Source: JBDFMH01 sp047238125 (GTDB lineage: Bacteria; Pseudomonadota; Alphaproteobacteria; Sphingomonadales; Sphingomonadaceae). Taken from it: DNA of 64,000 bases. Location: NCBI RefSeq assembly GCF_047238125.1, contig NZ_JBDFMH010000001.1:62001-126000 (forward strand), given 5' to 3'. Position 1 is the first letter of the stretch. Every line of letters begins with the position of its first letter. The notes beneath the pieces are model-generated. The model was not told where the DNA came from. It did no database searches and was given only the letters and a program-made list of their open reading frames with translations. Shown here one piece after another: positions 16,707 to 25,483 of the stretch. The position numbers and the translations under genes were made by a program.

Positions 16707-18554
16707 ATGCCGATCCGGGAGACGGGGACGAGCGGCGGCGGCCAGACGCTGACCGCGAGTGCGGCCAGCTTCGCTGCCGACCTGACGACGGGGGTGCCGA
16801 TCGCAACGCTGTCGCAGCCGTTCGGCGCCGGCACGGCCCATGCGGCGGTATCGATGCCGGCGCAGCTGGCGCTGAGCGGCGCGGCGATCGTGCGCGGATC
16901 AGGCGCGGCGGTGGCGGGGCAGAGCTATGCCGCCAAGATCCGCGCGACGAGCGCGGACGGCAGCCGCGAAGTGGCCGAGACGCTGAGCTTCGCCGCGACC
17001 GGCACCGCGCCGCCGGCGGGATCGACGGAGTGGATGGCAAGCGCCACCCGGATCGCGCAGCCGGCGGGGCTGGTCGCGGTGGGCGCGAACACGCATCAGT
17101 TCGTGCAGCACTATCTGGGGCAGGCCGAGTGGGCGGGCAGCGCGCCGGTGGGGCTGCTGAACAATGCCTATCTGGGCGGCAACGGCCGGATGGTGGCGAA
17201 CACGAACGTGATCGTGATCGAGAAAGCCGGCTATCTGGTCGGTGCGACCGTGAACCCCGCGACGGGCGTGGTGAGTGGCGGTACGTTCCAGCAGGTGACG
17301 TTCGGCGGATCACCGGGGGCGACGATTCCGGCGGGCGGGGCGCTGGCGAGCTTCCTGATCCATGATCCGGCGGGCTTCACCGTTCCGGCCGGAGCGGACC
17401 TGTGGTTCCAGATCGCCTATTCGGTGGCGGGTAGCACCGAGAAAGTGCCGTCGATGCACGGCACGCTGTTTCCGTTCGGGCCGCTGGGCGATCGATTTAC
17501 CCAATCATCGAGCAGCCAGGCGGGCAATGTCGGTACGCCGTTCACGGGCGGCGGCACACTGCCGGCCAGCGGATCGCTGTGCCTGGCGGGCTTTTTCACC
17601 AAGGGCTGCCCAGACATCGGCCGTGTGCTGCTGTCGATCCACGACAGCATCGGGGTGAGCCGCGATGCGCCGATCTGGAGCTATGATGCGCGCGGCAACA
17701 TGGCGCATATCCACCAGATGCTGGACGCGACCGGCGGCGGCGGGCGGCGCGCCTATTGGTCGATCGGCCAATCCGGCCTGTCGACCGTCGGCGCGAACCC
17801 GGTGGCCAACCCCAGCGACGGGATGCTGCGCTGGGCGAAGGCGGTGGCGGATACGCTGGGCAACGTGCCGTTCCGCACGATCAGCTGCGCGCTGGGGCAG
17901 AATGACATCACCAACGGCTATGCCGCCACCAAATCCGCATTCGACGCGATGGCGGACTGGTGTGCTGCCAACTTCGCGCACACGCGCTGGGTGCAGTGGG
18001 AACCCGGCATCAAGACGACGCAGGCGGCCAACAGCAAGTGGACCGACGTGGCCAACCAAAGCCCGGATTCGGGTTATGGCGCGGGCGGCGCGGCCGAGCA
18101 GCTGGCGGCTTATTATGCCGGCGGCGCAGGCGGACGCGTGACCAGCCTGATCGCCCATTATGCGCCGTTGCGGGCAGCATCGGACGCGTATCGCTGGAAG
18201 GCGGACGGGCTGTTCGCCAGCACGGTTGCCGTCGCGCATTCGAGCGGTGCGGCGGTGCAGCTGGCGCACAATGCCGGGATCGGCACGCATCTGGTGTTCG
18301 AGCCGGGCGATGCGACCGGATATGATCCGGTGGCGACCACCACCTATCAGGCGCGCACGATCACCGGCACGGGGCCGTTTACGCACAGCTTCCAGTCGGT
18401 CGGCGGGTTCGCGCAGAATATCCTGAAGGCGCATGCCGCGGGCGCAGTGGTGAAGGAAGCGCTGACCCCGGACGGGCAGCATTTCTCGATGCGGGCGCAT
18501 GCGCTGGTACGCGACCATGTGATCGCGACTGCCAAGGCCAGCGCATTTCCCTGA
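16707..18554 (+). CDS. Large SGNH-type (GDSL-like) hydrolase with divergent block I
   Basis: A protein of 615 residues. About 300 N-terminal residues are beta-rich and of unknown fold. The C-terminal half carries an SGNH set: SIHDSIG with Ser314 (block I, GDS changed to HDS), LGQND at 396-400 (block III, G-x-N-D) and PDGQHFS with Asp589 and His592 (block V, DxxH). Such enzymes are esterases, often removing acetyl groups from polysaccharides. Its place among two acyltransferases and two glycosyltransferases supports a polysaccharide O-acyl esterase. No ordinary signal peptide is visible although its operon partner has one. AGGAG precedes the ATG. Confidence 0.68.
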   Translation: MPIRETGTSGGGQTLTASAASFAADLTTGVPIATLSQPFGAGTAHAAVSMPAQLALSGAAIVRGSGAAVAGQSYAAKIRATSADGSREVAETLSFAATGTAPPAGSTEWMASATRIAQPAGLVAVGANTHQFVQHYLGQAEWAGSAPVGLLNNAYLGGNGRMVANTNVIVIEKAGYLVGATVNPATGVVSGGTFQQVTFGGSPGATIPAGGALASFLIHDPAGFTVPAGADLWFQIAYSVAGSTEKVPSMHGTLFPFGPLGDRFTQSSSSQAGNVGTPFTGGGTLPASGSLCLAGFFTKGCPDIGRVLLSIHDSIGVSRDAPIWSYDARGNMAHIHQMLDATGGGGRRAYWSIGQSGLSTVGANPVANPSDGMLRWAKAVADTLGNVPFRTISCALGQNDITNGYAATKSAFDAMADWCAANFAHTRWVQWEPGIKTTQAANSKWTDVANQSPDSGYGAGGAAEQLAAYYAGGAGGRVTSLIAHYAPLRAASDAYRWKADGLFASTVAVAHSSGAAVQLAHNAGIGTHLVFEPGDATGYDPVATTTYQARTITGTGPFTHSFQSVGGFAQNILKAHAAGAVVKEALTPDGQHFSMRAHALVRDHVIATAKASAFP

Positions 18555-18721
18555 TTGCCGGCTTCACCAAACAGCAAGGGAAGCGCGGCTAGGCGATGGA
18601 CCGGTGCGGGCGGCCGGTGGCGCGACTTGTCGCGGCCGGCCGCATCGGCCAAGGAGCGGGCGGGAGGATGCCGGCCGCCAGAGCCATGAGAGTGCGTTCG
18701 TTTCCCGGGGGCCGCCGACCA

Positions 18722-19774
18722 ATGACCCGCCACTACAGGACGCTGGATGGATTGCGGGGCATCGCCGCGATCGCCGTCGTCTGCATGCACAGCGTGGCGT
18801 TCTTCGGCACGGTGCAGCTGCCGCACGCCTATCTGGCGGTGGACCTGTTCTTCGCGCTTTCGGGCCTGGTGATCGCGCATGCCTATGGCGCGAAGCTGGA
18901 TGCCGGCATGGGCACCGGCGCTTTCATGACGATGCGGCTGGTGCGGCTGTATCCGCTCTATCTGCTGGGCACGGCGATCGGCATCGCGTTCTTCGTGGTC
19001 GCGACGAAAGGCGGGATCGAGGAAGGGCTGACGCCCGCGCAGACCGCGACGGCGGTGGCGGCATCGCTGCTGATGCTGCCGAGCCCGATCCAGATCGGCA
19101 CGCATCACTGGCTGACGCCGTTCAACTTCGCGGGCTGGTCGCTGATGTTCGAGTTGGGGGTGAACCTGCTCATGGCGCTGGTGTGGCGCTGGCTGCGGCT
19201 GCCGTTTCTGGCGGGGCTCATCCTGTTTTCCGGCGTCTGGCTGATCTGGTGGACGATGACGACCGGCCATGTCGATGTCGGCGCGAGCCTGGATACGATG
19301 GCGAACGGGGTGCCGCGCACGTTGTTCTCGTTCTTCGTGGGGGTCGCGCTCTATCATGTGCGGCGGGGCGCGCCGATCGTGACGGGGTGGGCGTGGGCGC
19401 TGCCGATCGCGCTGATCCCGCTGTTCGCGGTGCCGCGCGGGATCGGCCCCTGGTTCGATCTGCTGTGCGTGCTGCTGCTGTTCCCGATCGTGATCGAGCT
19501 GGGCGCGCGGATCGAGCCGGTGAAGCCGGGGCCATTCGCGTGGCTGGGGCTGATCTCGTTCGCGATCTATGCTCTGCACAGCCCGCTGCTGCCGATCGCC
19601 GACACCGCGATGAAGCTGGCGGGCATCCCGCACGAATCGGTGGCGCCGTGGGGCGGCATCGTGCTGGTCTGCGGTCTGATCGTGACCGCGATCCTGGCCG
19701 ACCTGTGGTACGATCGGCCGGTGAGACGCTGGCTGGGGCGGTTGGCTGGCACGCCGCGATCGGCGGCTTCGTGA
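18722..19774 (+). CDS. Acyltransferase family 3 membrane protein
   Basis: A membrane O-acyltransferase of 350 residues with about ten helices. The family start is present: RTLDGLRGIAAIAVVCMHS, with the conserved His, then FFALSGLVIAHAYG and an arginine-rich RLVRLYPLYLLG segment. These enzymes move acetyl or other acyl groups from the cytoplasm to sugars being exported. The ATG at 18722, after a G-rich string, begins the conserved region at once; an in-frame ATG at 18686 is possible. The stop overlaps the GTG of the glycosyltransferase gene. The likely target is the exopolysaccharide repeat unit. Confidence 0.92.
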   Translation: MTRHYRTLDGLRGIAAIAVVCMHSVAFFGTVQLPHAYLAVDLFFALSGLVIAHAYGAKLDAGMGTGAFMTMRLVRLYPLYLLGTAIGIAFFVVATKGGIEEGLTPAQTATAVAASLLMLPSPIQIGTHHWLTPFNFAGWSLMFELGVNLLMALVWRWLRLPFLAGLILFSGVWLIWWTMTTGHVDVGASLDTMANGVPRTLFSFFVGVALYHVRRGAPIVTGWAWALPIALIPLFAVPRGIGPWFDLLCVLLLFPIVIELGARIEPVKPGPFAWLGLISFAIYALHSPLLPIADTAMKLAGIPHESVAPWGGIVLVCGLIVTAILADLWYDRPVRRWLGRLAGTPRSAAS

Positions 19775-20958
19775 CGGACGCCGCGCCGATGCGGGCGCTG
19801 CTGATCGATCCGTCGCTGTTCACCGCCCCCTATGACGCCGCGCTGAGCGAAGGACTGGAAGCGGCGGGGGTGGCGACCGGCTGGGCGGCGCGCGGCCCGC
19901 GGCCGGACGAGCGGCCCGAGATCGACGGGCGGCGGCGGGTGCTGACCTGTTACCGGCTGACCGACGGGCCGCGGCGGCGGCAGGGCCGCGGCTGGCAGAT
20001 CGCCAAGGGGATCGAGCATGCGATCGACTTGCGGCGGATCGAGCGTGCGGCGCGCGATCATGACGTCGTCCATTTCCAGTGGGGGCTGGTGCCGCTGCTG
20101 GATGCGGCGGCGATGCGGCGGATCGGGCGCGCGCGCCCGGTTGTGCTGACGGTGCACGACACGACCCCGCTTAACGGCGCGCGGGTGAGCGCGGCGCAGG
20201 TGAAGGGCTTTGCCGGGCTGCTGGACGCGGCCGACGCGCTGATCGTGCATACCGATGGCGCGCGCGTCGCGCTGATTGCCCAGGGGGTGGCGGCGGCGCG
20301 GATCCATCTCGTGCCGCACGGGCCGCTGCCGCTGGCATGCGCGCCGGAAGCGATCGAGCCGCAGGTGGAGGGGCGCTGGCGGATCGTGCAGTTCGGCCGG
20401 ATCCAGAGCTACAAGGGTGTCGACCTGCTGATCGAGGCAATCGCGCGGCTGGCCCCCGAGACACAGGCGCAGTTGCAGGTGATCGTGGCGGGCGAGCCCT
20501 TCATCGATCTGGCACCGCTGCGCGCGCGCGCAGATGCGTTGGGGCTGGCGCCGCCGCTGTTCGAACTGCGCGCGGGGCGGCTGGACGATCAGGCGATGGC
20601 TGACCTGCTGCATGGGGCCGATGCCTTCGTGTTCCCCTATCGTGCGATCGAGGCGAGCGGGGTGCTGTTCCTCGTGGCGGGGCTGAACAAGTGGATCGTG
20701 GCGAGCCGGCTGGGCGCGTTCGCCGACGTGCTAAGAGCCGACGGTCTGCACGGCATGCTGGTGGCACCGGGCGACATCGACGCGCTGGCGGCGGCACTGG
20801 CGGGCAGCATCGGCCGGGCGCCACCTACCGGCGGGCGCGACTGGGCCCCGTCATGGACGGATATCGGGCTGAAAACGCGCGCTATTTACCACAGTCTGTG
20901 CCGAGACCGCACGATCGGGTCCGTTTCGGGCGTTGCGGCACCGCAACATAGCGGGTAG
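19771..20958 (+). CDS. GT4-type glycosyltransferase
   Basis: A cytoplasmic GT-B fold glycosyltransferase of about 395 residues. The N-terminal half has VVHFQWGLVPLLD, VVLTVHDTTP and DALIVHTDGAR, as in GT4 acceptor domains. The nucleotide-sugar half has IVQFGRIQSYKGVDLLIEA, the ADAFVFPYRAIEASGVL donor-site region with its conserved Glu, and later ASRLGAFADVL. The GTG at 19771 overlaps the acyltransferase stop (GTGA); an ATG at 19789 is the alternative. Which sugar it adds cannot be read from sequence. It should extend the lipid-linked polysaccharide unit. Confidence 0.88.
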   Translation: MTDAAPMRALLIDPSLFTAPYDAALSEGLEAAGVATGWAARGPRPDERPEIDGRRRVLTCYRLTDGPRRRQGRGWQIAKGIEHAIDLRRIERAARDHDVVHFQWGLVPLLDAAAMRRIGRARPVVLTVHDTTPLNGARVSAAQVKGFAGLLDAADALIVHTDGARVALIAQGVAAARIHLVPHGPLPLACAPEAIEPQVEGRWRIVQFGRIQSYKGVDLLIEAIARLAPETQAQLQVIVAGEPFIDLAPLRARADALGLAPPLFELRAGRLDDQAMADLLHGADAFVFPYRAIEASGVLFLVAGLNKWIVASRLGAFADVLRADGLHGMLVAPGDIDALAAALAGSIGRAPPTGGRDWAPSWTDIGLKTRAIYHSLCRDRTIGSVSGVAAPQHSG

Positions 20959-21023
20959 GATTTGCCCCGCCGGCCGATCGGTGCAAGACATCGGCGAACG
21001 CGCGTGTTGGTCGAGGTGGGCAA

Positions 21024-22235
21024 GTGATCAAGCAATATAAGCTGGCATTCGGGGGAATGCTCGTTCTGCTCGGTACGGGGACCGCGCACGCGGAATATGT
21101 CGCCTCGGTCGGTGTCGGATTTCGGCACGAGGACAATCTGTTCCGGCTTTCGCGACCTGTGAGCCGCGCGCTCGGTCTTCCGCGATCCGACAATGCATTC
21201 AGCGTGACTGCCGATGGCGATGTGGATTTTCATCCCGGCGACTTCGACGTCACCCTGTCCGGCACGGTCGGCCAGGAATGGTATGACCGCAACTCGAACC
21301 TCGACAATTTCTTCTACCGGGTCGAGGCGAACGTCGCCCGCGCGCCGGGCGCGACGATCGGCTTCAATCTGAATGCGCGCACCGACCGGCGACTGAGCTC
21401 GTTCGCAGACGTGCGCAGCCAGCAGCGCAACATCCAAACGCTGCACCGGATCAGCAACGAGACGACCTTCCCGATCACGCCCGAGATCCGGCTGGTCTTG
21501 CAGCCCGACTATATCGAGAGCCAGAACAGCTCGCGGCAGAACAAGGTCAACGACTTCCGGCAATATGGCGGCGGGGTCGGCGTCGGTTATTTCAGCCCGC
21601 TGGGCAACAGCATCGCGCTGACCGTCTCGCGGCGATACACCGATGGCCTGGAGGATCGCCCGGTGCTGGTGGGCGGCACGCTGGTCAATTCCAAGATCAA
21701 CCTAGTCGATACCGGCATCAACCTGCGGCTGCGCTATGCGCCGAGCGTGATCACCAGCATTTCGGCCGACCTGTCCTATATCGATCGCAAGGACCGGTCG
21801 ATTCTGGGCCGCGATTACAAGGGCCCGGCCGGATCGGTGACGATCGATTATCGGCCGCGCGAATCGCTGAACGCCAGCCTGACGGTCGGCCGCCGGCTGG
21901 ATGCGCAGAGCTTCCTGTTCGTCGATTCGATCCGCACCGATTTCATCGACGTCAGCGGCCGCGCGATCATCGCCGATCGCGTGCGCGCGGAGACGAGCGC
22001 GAGCTATTATCGGCGGCGCTACAATTTCGACCCGACCTTTGCGCCGACGCTGATCGATCGTCGCGACAAGACGCTGCGGCTGACCGCGGGGCTCGGCTAC
22101 CGCGTATTCGACCACATCGACCTGGGCGTGACCGGTGCCTATGAGCGGCGGCGCACCAATTTCGTGAACGAGGATTATTCGGCCAAGTCCGTTCAGCTTA
22201 CCGCCAGTTACACTTTCGGAAGTGGTCGGCGGTAA
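21024..22235 (+). CDS. EpsL-like outer-membrane beta-barrel protein
   Basis: A protein of 403 residues with a signal peptide ending near AHAEY and, after it, repeated amphipathic strands alternating with short turns (for example FDVTLSGTVGQEWYDRN, NSIALTVSRRYTDG, AETSASYYRRRYNF). The last strand ends VQLTASYTFGSG, near the barrel C-terminal signature with an aromatic residue. Barrels of this type are encoded beside the export protein in exosortase-linked loci and may form the outer-membrane exit or anchor the polysaccharide. The start is a GTG preceded by GAGGTGG. The export gene follows 55 bases downstream. Confidence 0.85.
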   Translation: MIKQYKLAFGGMLVLLGTGTAHAEYVASVGVGFRHEDNLFRLSRPVSRALGLPRSDNAFSVTADGDVDFHPGDFDVTLSGTVGQEWYDRNSNLDNFFYRVEANVARAPGATIGFNLNARTDRRLSSFADVRSQQRNIQTLHRISNETTFPITPEIRLVLQPDYIESQNSSRQNKVNDFRQYGGGVGVGYFSPLGNSIALTVSRRYTDGLEDRPVLVGGTLVNSKINLVDTGINLRLRYAPSVITSISADLSYIDRKDRSILGRDYKGPAGSVTIDYRPRESLNASLTVGRRLDAQSFLFVDSIRTDFIDVSGRAIIADRVRAETSASYYRRRYNFDPTFAPTLIDRRDKTLRLTAGLGYRVFDHIDLGVTGAYERRRTNFVNEDYSAKSVQLTASYTFGSGRR

Positions 22236-22290
22236 ATATCGGCGCGCCCGTGGGGGGCGCGACGCGGCGCGAGCCGAGGGAGTCGTTTTG

Positions 22291-23148
22291 ATGCGTACCA
22301 TGGTTTCGATCGGCCGGCTGGCCACGCTGCCGGCGCTGGCCGCCCTGATGATGGCAGGCGCCGCAGGCGCGCAGCAGCAGTTCGCCACCGGCGCGCCTTC
22401 GCCAATGGGCCTGGCGATGGGCGGCGGGGCCGCCGCCAACTATCTGGTGGGGCCGGGCGACCTGCTGGCGATCAACGTCTATCGCTCCCCCGACCTGCAG
22501 ACCCAGGTGCGCGTGAGCGGCGACGGCACGATCCTGTTCCCGTCGATCGGGCAGGTGAAGGTGGCCGACATGACCGCCAGCCAGATCGCCGACCAGATCG
22601 GCAAGCTGCTGAAGGACGGCGGCATCCTGGTATCGCCATCCGTGAACGTGCTGGTCAGCGAAGTGCGGTCCAAGACGGTGAGCGTGATGGGATCGGTGGC
22701 GCGGCCGGGACAGGTTCCGCTCGACCGCCCGAACATGACGCTGACCGAAGTGCTGTCGCTGGCAGGCGCCACCTTCGGCACCGGCAGCGGCATCGTGACC
22801 GTGATGATGGGCCCGGATGCCAGCGCGCGCGAACAGTTCCGCATCGCCGAACTGGTTTCCGGCGCCAAGGACCGCGCCGCCCGGCCGGGCGAGACGCTGG
22901 TCGTGCAGGCCGCGCCGACTGTCTATGTATCGGGCGAGGTCGGCCGGCCGGGCGCGTTTCCGGTCGAGGCGAACATGACGGTGGGCCAGGCGGTGGCGCT
23001 GGGCGGCGGCGTGACGCCGCGCGGATCGCGCAACCGGATCGAGATCCAGCGCAAGAATGCCGATGGCACCACCACGATCATCAAGGCGAAGCAGGATACG
23101 GCCGTGTTGCCGGACGACCTGATCGTCGTGAAGCAGCGGCTGTTCTAA
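22291..23148 (+). CDS. Polysaccharide export protein, Wza family, without lipobox
   Basis: An outer-membrane polysaccharide export protein, 285 residues. The poly-export domain begins NYLVGPGDLLAINVYRSPDLQ and is followed by two SLBB-type repeats (KTVSVMGSVARPGQVPLD and PTVYVSGEVGRPGAFPVE). Relatives form a ring through which the polymer leaves. The signal peptide ends in MMAGAAGAQQQ with no cysteine, unlike lipidated Wza. The protein also lacks the long C-terminal helix of Wza, so the separate beta-barrel gene upstream may provide the membrane pore. GAGGGAG precedes the ATG at 22291. Confidence 0.92.
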   Translation: MRTMVSIGRLATLPALAALMMAGAAGAQQQFATGAPSPMGLAMGGGAAANYLVGPGDLLAINVYRSPDLQTQVRVSGDGTILFPSIGQVKVADMTASQIADQIGKLLKDGGILVSPSVNVLVSEVRSKTVSVMGSVARPGQVPLDRPNMTLTEVLSLAGATFGTGSGIVTVMMGPDASAREQFRIAELVSGAKDRAARPGETLVVQAAPTVYVSGEVGRPGAFPVEANMTVGQAVALGGGVTPRGSRNRIEIQRKNADGTTTIIKAKQDTAVLPDDLIVVKQRLF

Positions 23149-23185
23149 AGATGGCGGGCGAGCACGGGCACGGGGGAACGCGCCG

Positions 23186-24592
23186 ATGAACATGATGCAG
23201 ATCTTCATGATCCTGAAGGCGCGGTTCAAGCTGGTCGCGCTGGTGATCGTGATCGGGATCGCCATGACCGTTGCCTGGATCCTGCTGGGCAGCGACAGCT
23301 ATCGCGCGACCGCGCAGGTGATCGTGAACGTGCGCGCGCCGGAAACGGTGGGCGCAGTGACCGAGGCCGGCATCGCATCGCAGCTGCAGCCCGATTATCT
23401 GAGCACGCAGGTCGAAGTGATCCGATCCGATCGCGTGGCCGCGGCCGCGGTGCGCAAGCTGGGGATGCTGGAAGATCCGCAGTCGCTGGCGGATTATCGC
23501 AATGCGGGCTCGCCGGGCACGCCATCTTCCTTCTTTGCGAACCGATTGACGCAGGGGCTGACGGTGCTGCCGTCGAACCAGTCGCGCGTGATCGCGATCG
23601 ATTACAAATCGCCGAGCGCGCAGAATGCCGCCGCGATCGCCAACGCCTTTGCCGAAGCCTATCGCGACGTGAGCCTCGACCTGCAGGCCGATCCGGCGCG
23701 GCAAGCGGCATCGTGGTACGAGAGGGCGACCGCTGATCTGCGGCGGCAGCTGTCTTCGGCGCAGGAAGCGCTGAGCAAGCGCCGCGCCGAACTGGGCGTG
23801 ACCGCGAGCGGCGAATCGATCGACGCGGACGACGCCCGGCTGGGCGCGCTTTCGCAGCAGCTGGCGATGGCACAGGCGGCCCAGGCGCAGCAGTCCTCGC
23901 GCACATCGGGCGGGGCATTGCCCGATGCGATGATCAATCCAGTGGTGGCCGGCCTGACATCGGACATCGCCCGGCTCGAGGCGCAGCGCCGCCAGCTGGC
24001 GACCTTCGCGGGGCCCAACAATGTTGATTATCGCCAGGTGAGCGAGCAGCTATCCACGCTGCGCGCCGAGCTGGCCAAGCAGCGCGGGCTGGTTTCGCAA
24101 TCCGCGCAGACCGCCGCGCAGCAGAGCTCGGCCAGCGTGGGCAGCCTGCAGGCCGCGGTCGACGCGCAGCGCGGCCGCGTGATTGCCGCGCAGCGCGCGC
24201 GTGGCGAGATCGCCGCGATGGAGCAGGACGTGCTGAACCTGCGCAAGGCATATGAGGATATCACCGCCCGGCAGACGCAATCGCAACTGCTGGGTGCCGC
24301 CAGCCAGACCAACATCTCGGTGCTGTCGCCGGCCACCGTGCCGACCAGCCCGGACGGGTTGCCGTGGATTCTGAAGCTGATGTCCGGCACCGCGCTGTCG
24401 ATCTTCCTGGCGCTGATCGCCGCCTTCGCCCGCGAGTTCATGGACCAGCGGATGCGGGTGCCCGAGGATGCTTCGGCCTGGCTGGGCATCCCCAACCTGG
24501 GTGGCGTGCGCAGCCTGGCCGCCCCGCCCCAGCGGCTGATCGGCCAATCGGTGCGACGTTATCTGCCCCACCCGAGCGAAGGCACCGCCTGA
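23186..24592 (+). CDS. Chain-length determinant (Wzz/EpsF-like, GNVR domain)
   Basis: A polysaccharide co-polymerase of 468 residues in the inner membrane. A first membrane helix (LVALVIVIGIAMTVAWILLG) is followed by the Wzz domain, a long periplasmic coiled coil rich in Ala, Gln and Arg (residues about 180-370), a PTSPDGLPWILKL proline-rich turn and a second membrane helix (TALSIFLALIAAFAREF). The protein sets polymer length and contacts the tyrosine kinase encoded next, whose ATG overlaps this stop (TGATG). The C-terminal cytosolic tail of about 50 residues is longer than in plain Wzz. Confidence 0.92.
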   Translation: MNMMQIFMILKARFKLVALVIVIGIAMTVAWILLGSDSYRATAQVIVNVRAPETVGAVTEAGIASQLQPDYLSTQVEVIRSDRVAAAAVRKLGMLEDPQSLADYRNAGSPGTPSSFFANRLTQGLTVLPSNQSRVIAIDYKSPSAQNAAAIANAFAEAYRDVSLDLQADPARQAASWYERATADLRRQLSSAQEALSKRRAELGVTASGESIDADDARLGALSQQLAMAQAAQAQQSSRTSGGALPDAMINPVVAGLTSDIARLEAQRRQLATFAGPNNVDYRQVSEQLSTLRAELAKQRGLVSQSAQTAAQQSSASVGSLQAAVDAQRGRVIAAQRARGEIAAMEQDVLNLRKAYEDITARQTQSQLLGAASQTNISVLSPATVPTSPDGLPWILKLMSGTALSIFLALIAAFAREFMDQRMRVPEDASAWLGIPNLGGVRSLAAPPQRLIGQSVRRYLPHPSEGTA

Positions 24593-25479
24593 TGGCCGAC
24601 ACCCACCCCGATGATCAGGCCCTGGCGCGCGGCCAGGCCTATTCCCCGCCGCATACCGGGCGGATCGGCGAAGTGCTGCGCCGGGCCAAGCTGATCGACG
24701 ATCGCCAGGCGACCGAGATCGCGCGTCACGCCGAAACCTATGGCGTGCGGTTCGGCGAGGCGGCAATCGCGCTGGGCATCATCGACGACGAGACGCTCGA
24801 GCGGGCGCTGGCGACCCAGTTCGACATGGGTGTGCCGGAACTGGGCGTGAACGGCGAGCCGATCGCCTTCACCAACCCGACATCGCCTGCGGCCGAGGAT
24901 TATCGATCGATCCGCAATGCGCTGGCGCTGCGCTGGTTCAAGCATCCGCAAGGCGCGCAGACGCTGGCTGTGGTGAGCCCGCAGCGGGGCGACGGCCGAT
25001 CGGTGATGGCGGCGAACCTTGCGGTCTGCTTCGCGCAGGTGGGGTTCCGCACGCTGCTGGTGGATGCCGACATGCGCCACCCGTCGCTGCACAAGCTGTT
25101 TAACCTGGATGATCGGGTCGGGCTTTCGACCTATCTGTCCGGCCGGGTGGATGGGAACGCTTTTCAGGAAGTGCCGGGCATCCCCAGCCTGGCGGTGATG
25201 CCGGTTGGCGGTATCCCGCCCAATCCACAGGAACTGCTGCTTCGCCAGATGCTGCCACGGCTCGTCGATCAGGCGCGCCGGCAATATGAGATGGTGATCT
25301 TCGATACGCCGGCCGCCGAAAGCGGCAGCGATTACCAGATCATCGGCGCGCAGGCGGTCGGCGCGCTGATCGTGACGCATCGCGAGCGGACACGGACCCG
25401 CGCCGCAAAGAAGGTGGTCGCCAGCTGCCGCGATTTCGGCATCCGGCTGGTCGGTTCGGCGATGACCAGCGTCGCCTGA
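24592..25479 (+). CDS. CpsD/EpsG-type tyrosine autokinase with MshEN-like N-terminal domain
   Basis: A bacterial tyrosine kinase of 295 residues partnering the chain-length protein. Residues about 20-80 (GRIGEVLRRAKLIDDRQATE and RFGEAAIALGIIDDETLERA) look like an MshEN domain, a module that binds cyclic-di-GMP in other proteins. The kinase has SPQRGDGRS in the Walker A place (Arg instead of the usual Lys), LLVDADMRHPSLHKLF as Walker A' and MVIFDTPAAE as Walker B. The usual C-terminal tyrosine cluster is missing; the protein ends VGSAMTSVA. The Arg form is known in exosortase-linked kinases, so the enzyme is not clearly dead. Confidence 0.87.
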   Translation: MADTHPDDQALARGQAYSPPHTGRIGEVLRRAKLIDDRQATEIARHAETYGVRFGEAAIALGIIDDETLERALATQFDMGVPELGVNGEPIAFTNPTSPAAEDYRSIRNALALRWFKHPQGAQTLAVVSPQRGDGRSVMAANLAVCFAQVGFRTLLVDADMRHPSLHKLFNLDDRVGLSTYLSGRVDGNAFQEVPGIPSLAVMPVGGIPPNPQELLLRQMLPRLVDQARRQYEMVIFDTPAAESGSDYQIIGAQAVGALIVTHRERTRTRAAKKVVASCRDFGIRLVGSAMTSVA

Positions 25480-25483
25480 CGAT

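Noticed and set aside
24592..25479. A ParA/MinD partition ATPase
   Set aside because: The neighbour is a chain-length regulator and the LLVDADMRHP segment is typical of polysaccharide tyrosine kinases.
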